64,000 nucleotides of DNA from a candidate division KSB1 bacterium (GCA_034506175.1 JAPDQB010000009.1:1-64000); one strand, 5' to 3'; numbered from the stretch's first letter, positions 1-9,177 are shown. Notes: a model not told the origin generated them from the sequence alone. Made by a program: numbers and translations.

Positions 1-2
1 TC

Positions 3-2630
3 TCCTGGGCGCGCGGCGTGAGTGGGGTTGCGGATGTCATGATTTTCCTCCTTGATGGGGTGAACATGAAGGAAAATACAAAATTCATCCGCCAAAGAAA
101 AGATGGACTTCACCGAGGGGATACGAATTACTGCCAGTTTTACTATGGCGGTCAAGGCTTTTATAGCGAGCCTGCTCCTTTCACCATTGATCCGAGAACC
201 CGACCCACTCTGACCAATTTAACATTTGCCAATAATACCAATAACGGTATCGACCTTTTGCCGGGTAATTTTAATTCAAACCTTTACCTGGATGCCCTCG
301 GGACGCCTTATACAATTCGCCGGGATGACATCATCATCTCTCCAGGCACACAAATGACAATCAGCCCGGGAGTGATCGTTAAGTTTAGCGGAGTGCGTGA
401 TCTGTACGTGCGTGGTGCACTCATTGCGAATGGCAGCGTCGATCGTCCGATCATCTTTACTTCATTGAAGAACGATGCCATCGGTGGCGACACCAACGGG
501 GATGGACCAAGCCTCGGTATTCCTGGGGACTGGGGTGGTATCCTTTTTTATGATACCAGCGATGATCTTCTCAGCAGTCTAAACTTTTGTCAAATTTCGT
601 TTGGTGGTCAGGGATTTTATTCCGAGGCCCACCCGTTGGTCTTTGACAACGCCAGTCCCAAGGTACAGAACACCACGATTTCTAAGTCTCGGTCTCACGG
701 CGTCTTCTGTCTTGGCACGGCGAGTCCAGATTTCGGCGGTGGCAGTCGCGGCAGCGTAGGGCAAAACCGGTTTCTTGGTTATGCCGAGGTGACCGACAAA
801 TACGCTTTTTACAACGATGGCACAGCTACGATCTATGCAAAATCTAATTACTGGGGAACCACTGATCTGAATACGATACGACGGACGATTTATGATTTCT
901 CCGATAATCCGCAGAAAGGGCGAGTCATTTTCGAACCCTTCACCACTGTCGAAGACACCGAAGCACCGCAAGTCTCGGTGCTTTTCCCCAATGGTGGTGA
1001 AACCTTGCTGCACGGCAGCACCGTTACGCTGCGCTGGAACGTGCGTGACAATGTCGGTGTATCAAAAATTGATGTTGCAATTTCACGGAATGGCGGACAG
1101 ACTTTCCAATTGCTCGCTTCATTGAGCACACCGCAAAATGAGTATCCCTGGACGGTAACCCCACCGTTTTCGGCACGTTGCCTTTTGAAAGTCATCGGCT
1201 ACGATGCAGCAGGCAATATGAGTTTCGATGTTTCTGATAGTTTCTTTGTCATCGATGATACCTCCGGTGGCGTCAATTATCCGCCATCAACCCCGATACC
1301 GCTGCGGCCTTTGGCTGGCGAGGAAATGTTCGGTCGTGATTTGCTCATCTGGCAGGCGAGTCTCGATCCCAATCCCTTCGACGAAATTCGCTATCGGCTG
1401 GAGATCGACAACAATGCCGATTTTTCTTCGCCCGAGCTGGTGGAGGAGAATATCGACAGTTCACGCACGAGCGCTATCCCCCAAAGCTTGAACATGATCG
1501 CAGCAATGGCGGGTCCTAATGTGCTGGCCATTCGACTCGACCGGCTCTCCGGTTTTGCGAATCTGCAAGATGATGTGATTTATCACTGGCGGTTGCGCGC
1601 CAGTGATAATCGCAACGCCACCTCGGCATTCTCCGATGGTACCGCCCGTTTCTTCATGAACAAAGTCAACACCCCACCACAGGCTGTAAATGCCGGCTTT
1701 TCTCCCGCCAACGGCATCGAAGTGCGCAGGGCCCGGCCGACCATTTCCTGGCAAGCGGCCCGCGACCCCGATTTGAGTGACACGCCGGATGTTTTGCACT
1801 ACCGCATACAATTAGACACCGACGGCGAGTTTGTCGTAAACGTAGCCATCGAAGCGCAAACCTCGTCTGGAATAACCTACTTTGTCCCAGCCGCCAATCT
1901 ACAAGAAAATGCGCGCTGGTTCTATCGGGTCAAAGCCATTGATGATGAGGGAAGTGCTTCGCCGTGGTCGGCAGTACAAAGCTTTTGGGTCAATGCGGTG
2001 AGAGAGCCGCCGAGGACTTTCACTGTCGTTGCTCCGGCAAATGATTTCGTGGCAAAGTCGGATACGGTGGTTTTTCAATGGCAGGCCACTTCTGATCCCG
2101 ATCCGTTCGATGGCTTGCGTTATGTTTTGGAATGGAGTGTGGACCAACAATTCTCTACCACCCAACGTTTAGCCTTTCCTTCCGCCGTCACTCAAACACA
2201 TTTTATTCGGCCAGATGCGGTGACGGAGATATTTTGGCGATTGAAAGCGGTGGATTCAGATAGCTTAGCGACTTTTGCCAGCAACACCGACCGGCAGCCA
2301 CGCCGCTTACGCTGGCAAACCACGAGCGTTTCAAGCAAAGAGACAATTCCGGTGGAGTTTTCCCTCAGCCAAAACTATCCCAACCCGTTCAACCCTGAGA
2401 CCACCATTGAATTTGCGCTGCCGAAATTTAGGCACGTCACGATTCGCATATTCAATTCCCTCGGGCAAGAGATTCGTACGCTGGTAGATACACCAATGCC
2501 AGCAGGCCACATGGTGGTAACCTGGGATGGAAAGGATGATAATGGGCACTCGGTACCCAGTGGGGTTTATATCTATCAAATGCGAGCAGGAAATTTTGTG
2601 GCCACGAAGAAATTGGTGGTGATGAGATAG
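3..2630 (+). CDS. Large secreted beta-helix/Ig-like protein with type IX-like sorting tail (5' partial)
   Basis: The reading frame is open to the window edge and no signal peptide is visible, so the true start lies upstream; GTG at 18 is only the first start codon in view. The first ~300 residues hold parallel-beta-helix-like repeats: the segment around YGGQGFYSE recurs as FGGQGFYSE about 150 residues later. Then come an Ig-like block opening with FPNGGE and several Fn3/Ig-like segments. The last ~90 residues carry NYPNPFNP and end in ATKKLVVMR, the FlgD-Ig-like C-terminal domain that directs export and surface anchoring in FCB bacteria. The role is probably cell-surface adhesion or matrix; no catalytic motif is seen. 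Confidence 0.85.
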   Translation, partial: SWARGVSGVADVMIFLLDGVNMKENTKFIRQRKDGLHRGDTNYCQFYYGGQGFYSEPAPFTIDPRTRPTLTNLTFANNTNNGIDLLPGNFNSNLYLDALGTPYTIRRDDIIISPGTQMTISPGVIVKFSGVRDLYVRGALIANGSVDRPIIFTSLKNDAIGGDTNGDGPSLGIPGDWGGILFYDTSDDLLSSLNFCQISFGGQGFYSEAHPLVFDNASPKVQNTTISKSRSHGVFCLGTASPDFGGGSRGSVGQNRFLGYAEVTDKYAFYNDGTATIYAKSNYWGTTDLNTIRRTIYDFSDNPQKGRVIFEPFTTVEDTEAPQVSVLFPNGGETLLHGSTVTLRWNVRDNVGVSKIDVAISRNGGQTFQLLASLSTPQNEYPWTVTPPFSARCLLKVIGYDAAGNMSFDVSDSFFVIDDTSGGVNYPPSTPIPLRPLAGEEMFGRDLLIWQASLDPNPFDEIRYRLEIDNNADFSSPELVEENIDSSRTSAIPQSLNMIAAMAGPNVLAIRLDRLSGFANLQDDVIYHWRLRASDNRNATSAFSDGTARFFMNKVNTPPQAVNAGFSPANGIEVRRARPTISWQAARDPDLSDTPDVLHYRIQLDTDGEFVVNVAIEAQTSSGITYFVPAANLQENARWFYRVKAIDDEGSASPWSAVQSFWVNAVREPPRTFTVVAPANDFVAKSDTVVFQWQATSDPDPFDGLRYVLEWSVDQQFSTTQRLAFPSAVTQTHFIRPDAVTEIFWRLKAVDSDSLATFASNTDRQPRRLRWQTTSVSSKETIPVEFSLSQNYPNPFNPETTIEFALPKFRHVTIRIFNSLGQEIRTLVDTPMPAGHMVVTWDGKDDNGHSVPSGVYIYQMRAGNFVATKKLVVMR

Positions 2631-2719
2631 TGCAAGGGACAAGGAGTAAAGTCGGGTTCGTCAGATAATATCACAAAGATCTTTTTAGCCCAAATCTACA
2701 AATCGGAAAGGAGGGAGCC

Positions 2720-3919
2720 ATGAAACTTCAAATCCTGGAAAACTTCGAGGAACGCTTCTATTTCAAAACCTCCCATCTCTTCTGGCATCTCCTAACCGGC
2801 ATTGGCGGTTTGGCGTTGGTCATTGGCATTCTGATTTTTCTCTGGGGCCTCACACCGTCATTTAAGCCGGGAGTCAAAAAAGCTGCTTATCCCGAGCCGG
2901 TTAAAGTTTACGCCGAAGAAATCAACCAGCGAATCCTGCCACCCATTGAAAAGAATGAAACCACCCCAAGACCTTCAGAACCTGCACCGCCGGTGGTAAG
3001 CGAGGCAAAGCCAGAGGTGATCATGACCAAAGACACGCTGGAAGCCGCTTATCTGGCAACCATCGACAGCCTGAAAAAACTATTGCCTCCCAAAAAGTTT
3101 AGCTGGGAAAGCACAGGCCATTGGGAGCAAACCTGGTGGGAAAGAAAATGGGTGGTGGAGGTGCTGGGAATCAACGATCGACTGAAATCGGCTTTTCAAA
3201 AGGTCAATGCGGGAGACTATGCCTCGAAAAAGCGATTGCTGGAAGCTTACATTTCTCTCATTGCCCTCTTCCCCGTGGAGCAAAGATTGGCGGTGCTAAA
3301 AGCCGCGATTGAATTCAGCAAAGATGAGGTGTCGGCTTCTGTTTACAATACCTCCCTGCTGCGAGCTGCGGTCGCCAATTTCTCCACCGATAAGGTGGAC
3401 TTCATCGAAACCTTAGCCACCTTTGGCCGAAAAAATCCCCGTGACGGCCGGCCGTTCATCGAATACGCCAACACGATCCTGCCAAAATTCAATCCCGAAA
3501 TACGCCGGCCTCTTCTCGCAACGCTGGTCAATTCCTATTACAACTATTTCAACGACATCAGCAAACAGCAGGAGGCCACCAATCTGTTTTTGGAAATGCT
3601 CAGTCATTTTGAGCCAGAAAATCAAGTGAAAGCCTTGAGCGAGTATTACCGCCTCTATCGTGACAAAAACCATGCGCGCGAACAGCAAATTCAACAGATT
3701 GAATACGCCTATCAGAGTGAACTGAGCCACGCCGAATCGGTTTTAGCACAAAAGAAAGCCAAGAAGGCTACTTATCGCGCCTTGGGTTGGAAGGTCATTG
3801 GAGGGAGCGTGATATTTATTGCCTTTGTTGCGATGTTTCTGGTATTATTATCAATTCAACGCAATGTGAAAATGATTCGAGAGATGGCGAAATCAGTTGG
3901 CGTTGTACAATCCTCGTAA
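2720..3919 (+). CDS. Membrane protein with N- and C-terminal TM helices, unknown function
   Basis: The start is set by an AAGGAGGGAG ribosome site just upstream. The protein has 399 residues: a TM helix at about 21-44, a Pro/Glu-rich linker at ~50-105, a mostly helical middle region, and a second TM helix at ~351-375 followed by a short tail. The likely topology is a large periplasmic domain held between two inner-membrane helices. No family is recognised. It is followed by two hairpins and a 340-bp gap, so it is probably the last gene of its transcript. Confidence 0.8.
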   Translation: MKLQILENFEERFYFKTSHLFWHLLTGIGGLALVIGILIFLWGLTPSFKPGVKKAAYPEPVKVYAEEINQRILPPIEKNETTPRPSEPAPPVVSEAKPEVIMTKDTLEAAYLATIDSLKKLLPPKKFSWESTGHWEQTWWERKWVVEVLGINDRLKSAFQKVNAGDYASKKRLLEAYISLIALFPVEQRLAVLKAAIEFSKDEVSASVYNTSLLRAAVANFSTDKVDFIETLATFGRKNPRDGRPFIEYANTILPKFNPEIRRPLLATLVNSYYNYFNDISKQQEATNLFLEMLSHFEPENQVKALSEYYRLYRDKNHAREQQIQQIEYAYQSELSHAESVLAQKKAKKATYRALGWKVIGGSVIFIAFVAMFLVLLSIQRNVKMIREMAKSVGVVQSS

Positions 3920-3966
3920 CTGCGGGCGTGTTTCAAGCTTTCCGGTTTTAATTCCCAAAATTAAAT

Positions 3967-3987
3967 GGCCTCGATCAGTGCGAGGCC
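3967..3987. repeat. Hairpin downstream of the two-TM protein
   Basis: GGCCTCG and CGAGGCC form a perfect 7-bp stem with a 7-nt loop. No T tract follows, so a terminator role is possible but unproven. Confidence 0.45.
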
Positions 3988-4023
3988 CTGATAAGCGCTG
4001 CCCTCTGTGAACGTCATCACTCC

Positions 4024-4051
4024 CCCGAGCCGCGAGAGGTGACGGCTCGGG
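4024..4051. terminator. Strong GC hairpin, possible terminator
   Basis: CCCGAGCCG pairs with CGGCTCGGG (9 bp) across a 10-nt loop. Together with the hairpin at 3967 it fills the 340-bp space after the gene ending at 3919. There is no T run, so it may be Rho-assisted or only an mRNA-stabilising structure. Nothing else is recognisable between 3920 and 4259. Confidence 0.4.
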
Positions 4052-4259
4052 AGGGTTGAGTCGATCAGTTGCCTGTTAATCAAACAAGTTTCGATACCGA
4101 CTCGCTGGTCTTCTTGATCAGATAAGAACGAGAAAATATAAACTCCTGGAGATTGGCGGTAGGTAATCTAATTGCGAAAAATCCAAAAGAGTAAAATGGA
4201 AACAAATCAGCAAGGATGCAATCGGCCTCCAAACATTGATATTGGCGCAAGGGAGTGCT

Positions 4260-5783
4260 ATGTACAGAATCTTCACAATAATCATGGTAGGGGCGAGCGC
4301 CACCTTCGCACAACAACTCCTGACCAGCCCTACCCATCTTTTTTCTTTCACTCTCCCCTCCGGTTGGACATATAATAAAGTCGATACCGTGAAGACGATC
4401 ATGCGGTACGAGTGTTTCAATCCGGACAGCACCGCCATGGTGGAAATTTTTGCGCTCAAGACGAAAAATGACATTGACCGCAAAAAATTCATCACCGTGA
4501 TGACTTCAGAAGAGGTTGCCGGGGAATCTTTTGGAAAGTTACTCCGCACCGACACCACGCAGGTGAGTGGGATCAAGGCAGTGGAGAAAGTTTACCGGCA
4601 ATATTCACGACGGGGAAGACAAATTGATGTCCGGATTTTATTGTTCACCAAAGCCAATTATGGCTACGCCATGACTTTTCGGGCGTTTCACGCCAAACGC
4701 GAGCCCTCAGGTTTTGCGGAAATCATTAATAGCTTTACTGTACATCCTGAACCCTCCAGAGCCGGCTGGTTCTGGCGATTGCTTTTCTTCGGCATTTGTC
4801 TTTACGGGTTGGGCAAAGGCATTAAGCGGGCAGCAGAATGGCTGGGGCCCTTGAATTTAAAGGCGATTGGCTATTCCAGTTTCGTTGTGCTCATGAGTGC
4901 AGCGAGCTTCACGGTTCCTTTTCGTTTTCAATCCAAGACTTGGATTTATGTGATCATCGCTCTTGCAATCGTGATTGCGGCGAAAAAGTTGCCGGATGCC
5001 AAGCCGGTAAAACAGGCTTTTCGTGAGGCCAAAAACAAAAATACGGCCGGTGCCTATCGCGCCTTCTGCCAGAAACATTCTTCGTCGCGGCGATATTTCA
5101 AAGAAGCGCGCCAGCTCATGCGGGTGATGGTGGAGGCCGCCGTCAAAAAATACAAAGCCTTGATTGCAAAACAGGACACGACCATCACGCGCGCCATTTT
5201 GGATATGTTCGAGTACATCAAAGCGACCGACAATTTTCAGGTGGCGGTATCCTATACCGCGGATAATCAAATTGTCGACAAGGCGGTTTATCATCAATTA
5301 TTCAATCGAAAAGTGCTGCCGGCCAATCCCTCCTTCACGCCGGAAAAAAACAAAAAGCGCGAAAGCCGGATTACGCAGATGCTGAGTCTCGCTTTTCATC
5401 AAATCACGCCGGAAGATGTTCTCAGCTTTGCAACATTCGAGAAACCGCTCACCACTCAGATTTGCTTCGCTGTTGATTACAAAGTCAAAACCAGTGGCGC
5501 CTATTACTATCCCACCAGCGAAAAGCATTTGCCCGAGGAGAAACGAACATGGGTCACCGGCGTGGAATTTCTATGGTCGCTGGCGGTTCGCATTCCGAAT
5601 CGGCCCAATCCATACAAAATCACCCTCGAATCGAAGCCGGCGCTTCAATTTACTGCGGAAGGAGAGGAAATTGACAAAGTCTACGATGCCATGGCCGATT
5701 CGGCTTTTGCCGATTTTTGTCAGGTTTTCATTCAACAATCAGGGCTTGCGCCGGCACCGGCGAGAACGGCGGTTACCGTTTGA
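4260..5783 (+). CDS. Exported/membrane protein of unknown function
   Basis: ATG at 4260 is preferred over the upstream in-frame TTG at 4236 because it has GGGAG 4 nt ahead and opens a good signal peptide (MYRIFTIIMVGASATFAQ). Mature residues ~20-165 form a compact alpha/beta domain that looks PsbP/lipocalin-like in its opening (FTLPSGWTY). Two or three TM helices follow at about 170-245, then a ~250-residue soluble C-terminal region containing many Lys and Tyr residues. No family is recognised. The TerB-like gene follows 43 bp later, so the two may be co-transcribed. Confidence 0.8.
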   Translation: MYRIFTIIMVGASATFAQQLLTSPTHLFSFTLPSGWTYNKVDTVKTIMRYECFNPDSTAMVEIFALKTKNDIDRKKFITVMTSEEVAGESFGKLLRTDTTQVSGIKAVEKVYRQYSRRGRQIDVRILLFTKANYGYAMTFRAFHAKREPSGFAEIINSFTVHPEPSRAGWFWRLLFFGICLYGLGKGIKRAAEWLGPLNLKAIGYSSFVVLMSAASFTVPFRFQSKTWIYVIIALAIVIAAKKLPDAKPVKQAFREAKNKNTAGAYRAFCQKHSSSRRYFKEARQLMRVMVEAAVKKYKALIAKQDTTITRAILDMFEYIKATDNFQVAVSYTADNQIVDKAVYHQLFNRKVLPANPSFTPEKNKKRESRITQMLSLAFHQITPEDVLSFATFEKPLTTQICFAVDYKVKTSGAYYYPTSEKHLPEEKRTWVTGVEFLWSLAVRIPNRPNPYKITLESKPALQFTAEGEEIDKVYDAMADSAFADFCQVFIQQSGLAPAPARTAVTV

Positions 5784-5825
5784 AATCACTATTATCAATT
5801 TTTACACTCACACGAGGAGGCCTGT

Positions 5826-6203
5826 ATGGATAAATTTCAAGCTGCTTTTGAAGTGCTCTACTTTCTGGCATCGGTCGATGGCTATGTCGACAAACGGGAA
5901 GTGGATGTCATTTTCGATTTCCTCAATGCCAATTTCGGCAAGATCAACTTCGACCCCAAGAAAGTCGTTGATGTCATTTCCAGCATGACGTCGGAAGGCA
6001 TGGTCGATGAGCTGGAGCATGCGGCACTGATTTTCAAAAATTCCAGCAGTGCCCAAGATCGAATGACTCTGCTGGATTTTGCCCTCGCGCTGGTCGCGGC
6101 GGATGGAAAAATCAAGGATCAGGAAAGAGATCTCTTTTTTATTTTGGGCAACACCTGGAATATCGATCTTGAAAGATATTTCAAAAGTAAAGGCCTCTCA
6201 TAA
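5826..6203 (+). CDS. TerB/DjlA-like helical protein
   Basis: 125 residues with a strong AGGAGG site 5 nt before the ATG. The two halves each carry the TerB-type signature, a hydrophobic helix followed by an acidic D-G loop and a conserved E: LASVDGYVDKREVD near the N-terminus and LVAADGKIKDQERD near residue 95. TerB-family proteins are small all-helical, often metal-binding proteins linked to tellurite and other envelope stress. The neighbour upstream is a membrane protein. Family assignment is by motif only. Confidence 0.75.
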   Translation: MDKFQAAFEVLYFLASVDGYVDKREVDVIFDFLNANFGKINFDPKKVVDVISSMTSEGMVDELEHAALIFKNSSSAQDRMTLLDFALALVAADGKIKDQERDLFFILGNTWNIDLERYFKSKGLS

Positions 6204-6359
6204 TGGGAAAGTATGAAATTAACCAGTTGCATGCAGAGTGCTAAACTTCAGTTTTGCCACTTCAGAGGATTGATTTATTACTTGGAAATGACAGTATTTT
6301 GGATGTTCTTCAATAACATTTTTGTATGAGTGATTCAACTTATGGAGAAGGGAGCGATC

Positions 6360-6542
6360 ATGGAATACAAAGTCGTACCTTTTATTGCAGATGTCATGGC
6401 GGGCGAGGGCGCCAACAAGGCTGCCCAACAATTGGCAGATTTGATTAATCGCCATGCTCAGGAGGGTTGGAAGTATGAGAGGCTGGAAACGCTGGTGACC
6501 ATGGTTACCACACCCGCAACGCCAGAACCTCCGGGTGTTTAG
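6360..6542 (+). CDS. Small DUF4177-like protein
   Basis: 60 residues. The start at 6360 is chosen over 6330 because GAAGGGAG lies just before it. The sequence MEYKVVPF...INRHAQEGWKYERLETL matches the pattern of DUF4177-type small proteins: an opening beta strand, a helix, then EGW and a closing strand. The C-terminus is Thr/Pro-rich. The function is unknown; similar proteins are often encoded near membrane genes. Confidence 0.65.
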   Translation: MEYKVVPFIADVMAGEGANKAAQQLADLINRHAQEGWKYERLETLVTMVTTPATPEPPGV

Positions 6543-6656
6543 GATTCGGCGCCACACCCGGCATTCCGGCTTCAACAAAAAGCACCGAAGTATACGTCGC
6601 GGTTTTCTCAAAATGAACCCTCCGCAAGCGCCGGGCAAAAATCGAGTAGAAAGATT

Positions 6657-6971
6657 ATGCGCCTTGTCATTATTGGGTTGATACGCATCTACCGTCAGCT
6701 TATATCACCGGAGCGCCGCCGGCGGTGTTTGTTTCGTGAATCTTGTTCCGCTTACGTTGAACGTTCGGCTAGGGAGGGCGGCAGTTTAGCAGCGATACGT
6801 GCCTTGAGGCGGAGATACCGCTGTTGTCGTCCAGGCTATGGTTTTCAATTCAAAGCCGAAACCAACAACTGGGAGTTGGTGTGCGCGGATGGCTCGCGAT
6901 TTTCGCCGTCGGAAGCGGCGTCACACCTCGCCAGCGAGTTTCATGTCATCATGCAGCAAATAAAAATTTAA
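6657..6971 (+). CDS. yidD: YidD-like membrane protein insertion factor
   Basis: 104 residues beginning MRLVIIGLIRIYRQLISPE, then CLFRESCSAY and a basic amphipathic helix ending RCCRPGYGF. This follows YidD (DUF37): an amphipathic N-terminal helix, the ISP turn, the C-x-x-x-x-S-C-x-x-Y cysteine motif and a C-terminal RC..PGY motif. YidD assists YidC in inserting inner-membrane proteins. It is not next to rnpA or yidC as in most genomes, and it has a ~30-residue extra C-terminal tail, so it is a divergent stand-alone copy. Confidence 0.75.
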   Translation: MRLVIIGLIRIYRQLISPERRRRCLFRESCSAYVERSAREGGSLAAIRALRRRYRCCRPGYGFQFKAETNNWELVCADGSRFSPSEAASHLASEFHVIMQQIKI

Positions 6972-6987
6972 GGGAAAAAAACCTCCT

Positions 6988-7239
6988 ATGTCCCTGATTG
7001 TCAAAGTTCAATGGGAAGACGGCAAGCCTTGCCGTGGCACGCGGGTGCAAGTGTGGATCAGCGGCGAAGGCCAAAAGTCAGTCTACACCGATGAGAATGG
7101 CGAAGCCCACTTCGATTACGGTCCGGGCACTGGCACCATTTATTGCGACGGCCAGGAAGTGGTGAGGGAACGCTCGCTTTCCCGGCGTGAGTTGATCACC
7201 TGCGAACCGTCCGGGTTGTTCAGTTATTCTTATTATTGA
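6988..7239 (+). CDS. Small carboxypeptidase-regulatory-like (Ig-fold) protein
   Basis: 83 residues with no signal peptide. The pattern VKVQWEDGKPCRGTRVQVW...TDENGEAHFDYGPGTGTIYCDG is a single transthyretin/carboxypeptidase-regulatory-like beta sandwich. The gene lies 16 bp after yidD and 12 bp before a zinc-ribbon gene, so the three probably form one transcript. The function is unknown. Confidence 0.65.
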   Translation: MSLIVKVQWEDGKPCRGTRVQVWISGEGQKSVYTDENGEAHFDYGPGTGTIYCDGQEVVRERSLSRRELITCEPSGLFSYSYY

Positions 7240-7251
7240 GGAAATATTATT

Positions 7252-7455
7252 ATGCCCAATTACATTCACGCCTGTCCCAATTGCGGCGCCGACAAACACG
7301 ACATCAGTTGGTCCGCCGCCTATTTCGATGTCTATGAATGCCGCGACTGCGGCGAAAGGTATTGTCACAAATGTCCTGGCAGCAATGGCGCACGCTACTG
7401 TCCGAATTGCAAGAGCACCTCGCGGAGTACTTACGGCAGAGTTTCAAAGCCTTAG
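7252..7455 (+). CDS. Small double zinc-ribbon protein
   Basis: 67 residues holding paired Cys motifs: CPNCG near residue 8, CRDCGERYCHKC near residue 32 and CPNC near residue 51. These are enough to bind two zinc ions. GAGG lies before the start. It follows the Ig-fold gene by 12 bp. No DNA-binding helix is visible, so a protein-binding or adaptor role is more likely, but this is inference. Confidence 0.65.
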   Translation: MPNYIHACPNCGADKHDISWSAAYFDVYECRDCGERYCHKCPGSNGARYCPNCKSTSRSTYGRVSKP

Positions 7456-7462
7456 TTTGAAA

Positions 7463-7636
7463 ATGCCCGTGACTGATTTTCACGAAACAGCCAGACGGCA
7501 GGCGCGAAACGCCACTTGGCTGGCGATGCTCCTTATTGGCGTTTACGGAAATGATGCAGAAGGCATGTGCATAAACTCATCAACCACAGATGGCACGAAT
7601 TTTCACGGATTAACGATTTTGAGAAAATCCGTGTAA
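7463..7636 (+). pseudogene. Duplicated 5' fragment of the SH3 membrane-protein gene
   Basis: The first ~25 codons copy those of the gene starting at 7714: both contain ETARRQARNATWLAMLL, and about 50 bp are nearly identical (around 7487-7537 and 7728-7778). After this the fragment runs into unrelated sequence and an ATCCGTG-type repeat. It is a truncated partial duplication, not a working gene. Confidence 0.7.
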
Positions 7637-7660
7637 TCTGTGAAATCCGTGGTTGATCTC
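7582..7660. repeat. ATCCGTG-family inverted repeat
   Basis: The element opens AACCACAGATGGCACG and closes ATCCGTGGTTG, with internal copies of CACGGATT and AATCCGTG, giving a long imperfect hairpin. It sits between the truncated duplicate at 7463 and the intact gene at 7714. Other copies lie near 11333, 11541, 13256 and 28993. Confidence 0.7.
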
Positions 7661-7713
7661 TTTGACGGTTTTACCGCTGCAAGAACAAGCCAAATTTAAA
7701 AACTCAATTGTCC

Positions 7714-8901
7714 ATGACCTGGCACGAAGAAACAGCCAGACGGCAGGCGCGGAACGCCACTTGGCTGGCGATGCTCCTCAGCGGCGCATACCTGATTTAT
7801 AATGTGCAGGATTTTCATTCCGCCATTGGCCGGGTGGTGGCACGCCCTTATGGGTATGTCATTGAAATCGCCGTGGCATTGTTGCTTGCCAGCGCCGGCT
7901 TGCTCGCCCTCAATAATGGGAAAAAGAGCGGGGCATTTTGGCTGATAGTGGGAGGGGCTTTGCTCTGGTACCTCTCGCCGTTGGCTTTCATGATTACACT
8001 TCCCGTGCCAATCGCCTGGATGATTGCCCGGTTGGTTTTTAAACACTATCCGACCAAAACCATTTGGGTCTTCATCATTCCTCTCTTCGCCTGTTTAGGC
8101 GGTTGGATAGGCGAACAATATCTCATGGAAGCAAGGCGCATATTCGTATCTCGCGCCGGGAAAATAATCAGTCAAACGCCCCCCAGCTTGCCGCAAGCCA
8201 AAGTCATTGCCCCGGAAGGAGCGCGACTGCGTGCCGGGCCCTCTACACAGGCGGCGACAGTTGGTGTAATTGGCGCCGGGGAGGTGATCACGATTTTGGG
8301 AGAGGAAAGCGGGTGGTATAAAGTACGGCATCAGCAAGCTGGCCAAACTCGCATCGGCTACCTCTATCACACATTGGCCAAAGTCGAGGGATTCATCCCC
8401 CCGAGGGCATTCCCATTCGTTGGGGAACAGGAATCAACGCTTCCGCCGCTTCCTGCCGAAATCTCGGGCACGATGGTGCTTGCGGAGCAGCAGACTCAGC
8501 TTGACAGTTCCTGCATCACGGCAGGCGGTAAGAACATCGGTTCTGATCTTATGCCTCAGTCCCGGCATTCATTGCTTGGCCGATGGGAAGGAACTCTTGG
8601 CAAACAATTGTTGCTTTTCGTCATCGAGTCATTTGAAGCGGGCTATGGGCTCGGCTACAGCGAAGCGCGATGGACGGACAGCTCGCCACCTTTGAGAATG
8701 GAGTTGCAAGTCCGGCTTAATCCGGCGACGCTGGAAGTCACGCTCACGCAAGAACAAAAGGGATCACTCGTCGGCACATTTACCGGCACGCTCTCTCCCG
8801 ACGGCAACGCCATGAGTGGCCAATGGATTTTTGCAGAGGATAGTGCCCAAAAGTTCGACTGGTCAGTGCGTCGTAGCGTCAACGTTTCAATTAAAAACTG
8901 A
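7714..8901 (+). CDS. Four-TM membrane protein with bacterial SH3 domain
   Basis: ATG at 7714 is preferred to the TTG two codons earlier. About 395 residues. Four TM helices fill residues ~12-140. A bacterial SH3 domain follows at ~163-230, recognisable by GARLRAGPSTQAATVGVIGAGE and ESGWYKVRH, the usual form of SH3_3 domains that bind cell-wall peptides. The C-terminal ~150 residues form a beta-rich domain of unknown type (LLGRWEGTLGKQLL... SGQWIF). It is probably an inner-membrane protein facing the wall. A truncated copy of its 5' end lies at 7463. Confidence 0.75.
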   Translation: MTWHEETARRQARNATWLAMLLSGAYLIYNVQDFHSAIGRVVARPYGYVIEIAVALLLASAGLLALNNGKKSGAFWLIVGGALLWYLSPLAFMITLPVPIAWMIARLVFKHYPTKTIWVFIIPLFACLGGWIGEQYLMEARRIFVSRAGKIISQTPPSLPQAKVIAPEGARLRAGPSTQAATVGVIGAGEVITILGEESGWYKVRHQQAGQTRIGYLYHTLAKVEGFIPPRAFPFVGEQESTLPPLPAEISGTMVLAEQQTQLDSSCITAGGKNIGSDLMPQSRHSLLGRWEGTLGKQLLLFVIESFEAGYGLGYSEARWTDSSPPLRMELQVRLNPATLEVTLTQEQKGSLVGTFTGTLSPDGNAMSGQWIFAEDSAQKFDWSVRRSVNVSIKN

Positions 8902-8913
8902 GGAAAGTTGCTC

Positions 8914-9177
8914 ATGCCCAAACGACACGGACTTTCCCATGGTTTGGCGACTTTCGTTTCGGTCATCGCGGCGGGATTGCTTATTGCCATATTGCGGTCC
9001 TACATTCCATTCTTCATTGGAATTTTCGATGACGTCGGCTTGTGGCTCAGCAATTGGCTTGTTGCCAAACTCGGCAAGCAGATTCCACCCTCGCTGCTTT
9101 CAACCGCCGTGTTTGCCTCGTTGCTGGCATTCGTGTGGGGCGTGGCATTTGCGGTGATGAATCGCCGGCGTTTGTAG
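8914..9177 (+). CDS. Small two-TM membrane protein
   Basis: 87 residues; ATG at 8914 follows GGAAAG by 6 nt and lies 12 bp after the SH3 gene, so co-transcription is likely. Two hydrophobic segments (about 10-35 and 60-82) are joined by an amphipathic stretch. The TAG stop codon is part of the GTAGCGC hairpin repeat that begins at 9174. No family is recognised. Confidence 0.6.
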   Translation: MPKRHGLSHGLATFVSVIAAGLLIAILRSYIPFFIGIFDDVGLWLSNWLVAKLGKQIPPSLLSTAVFASLLAFVWGVAFAVMNRRRL

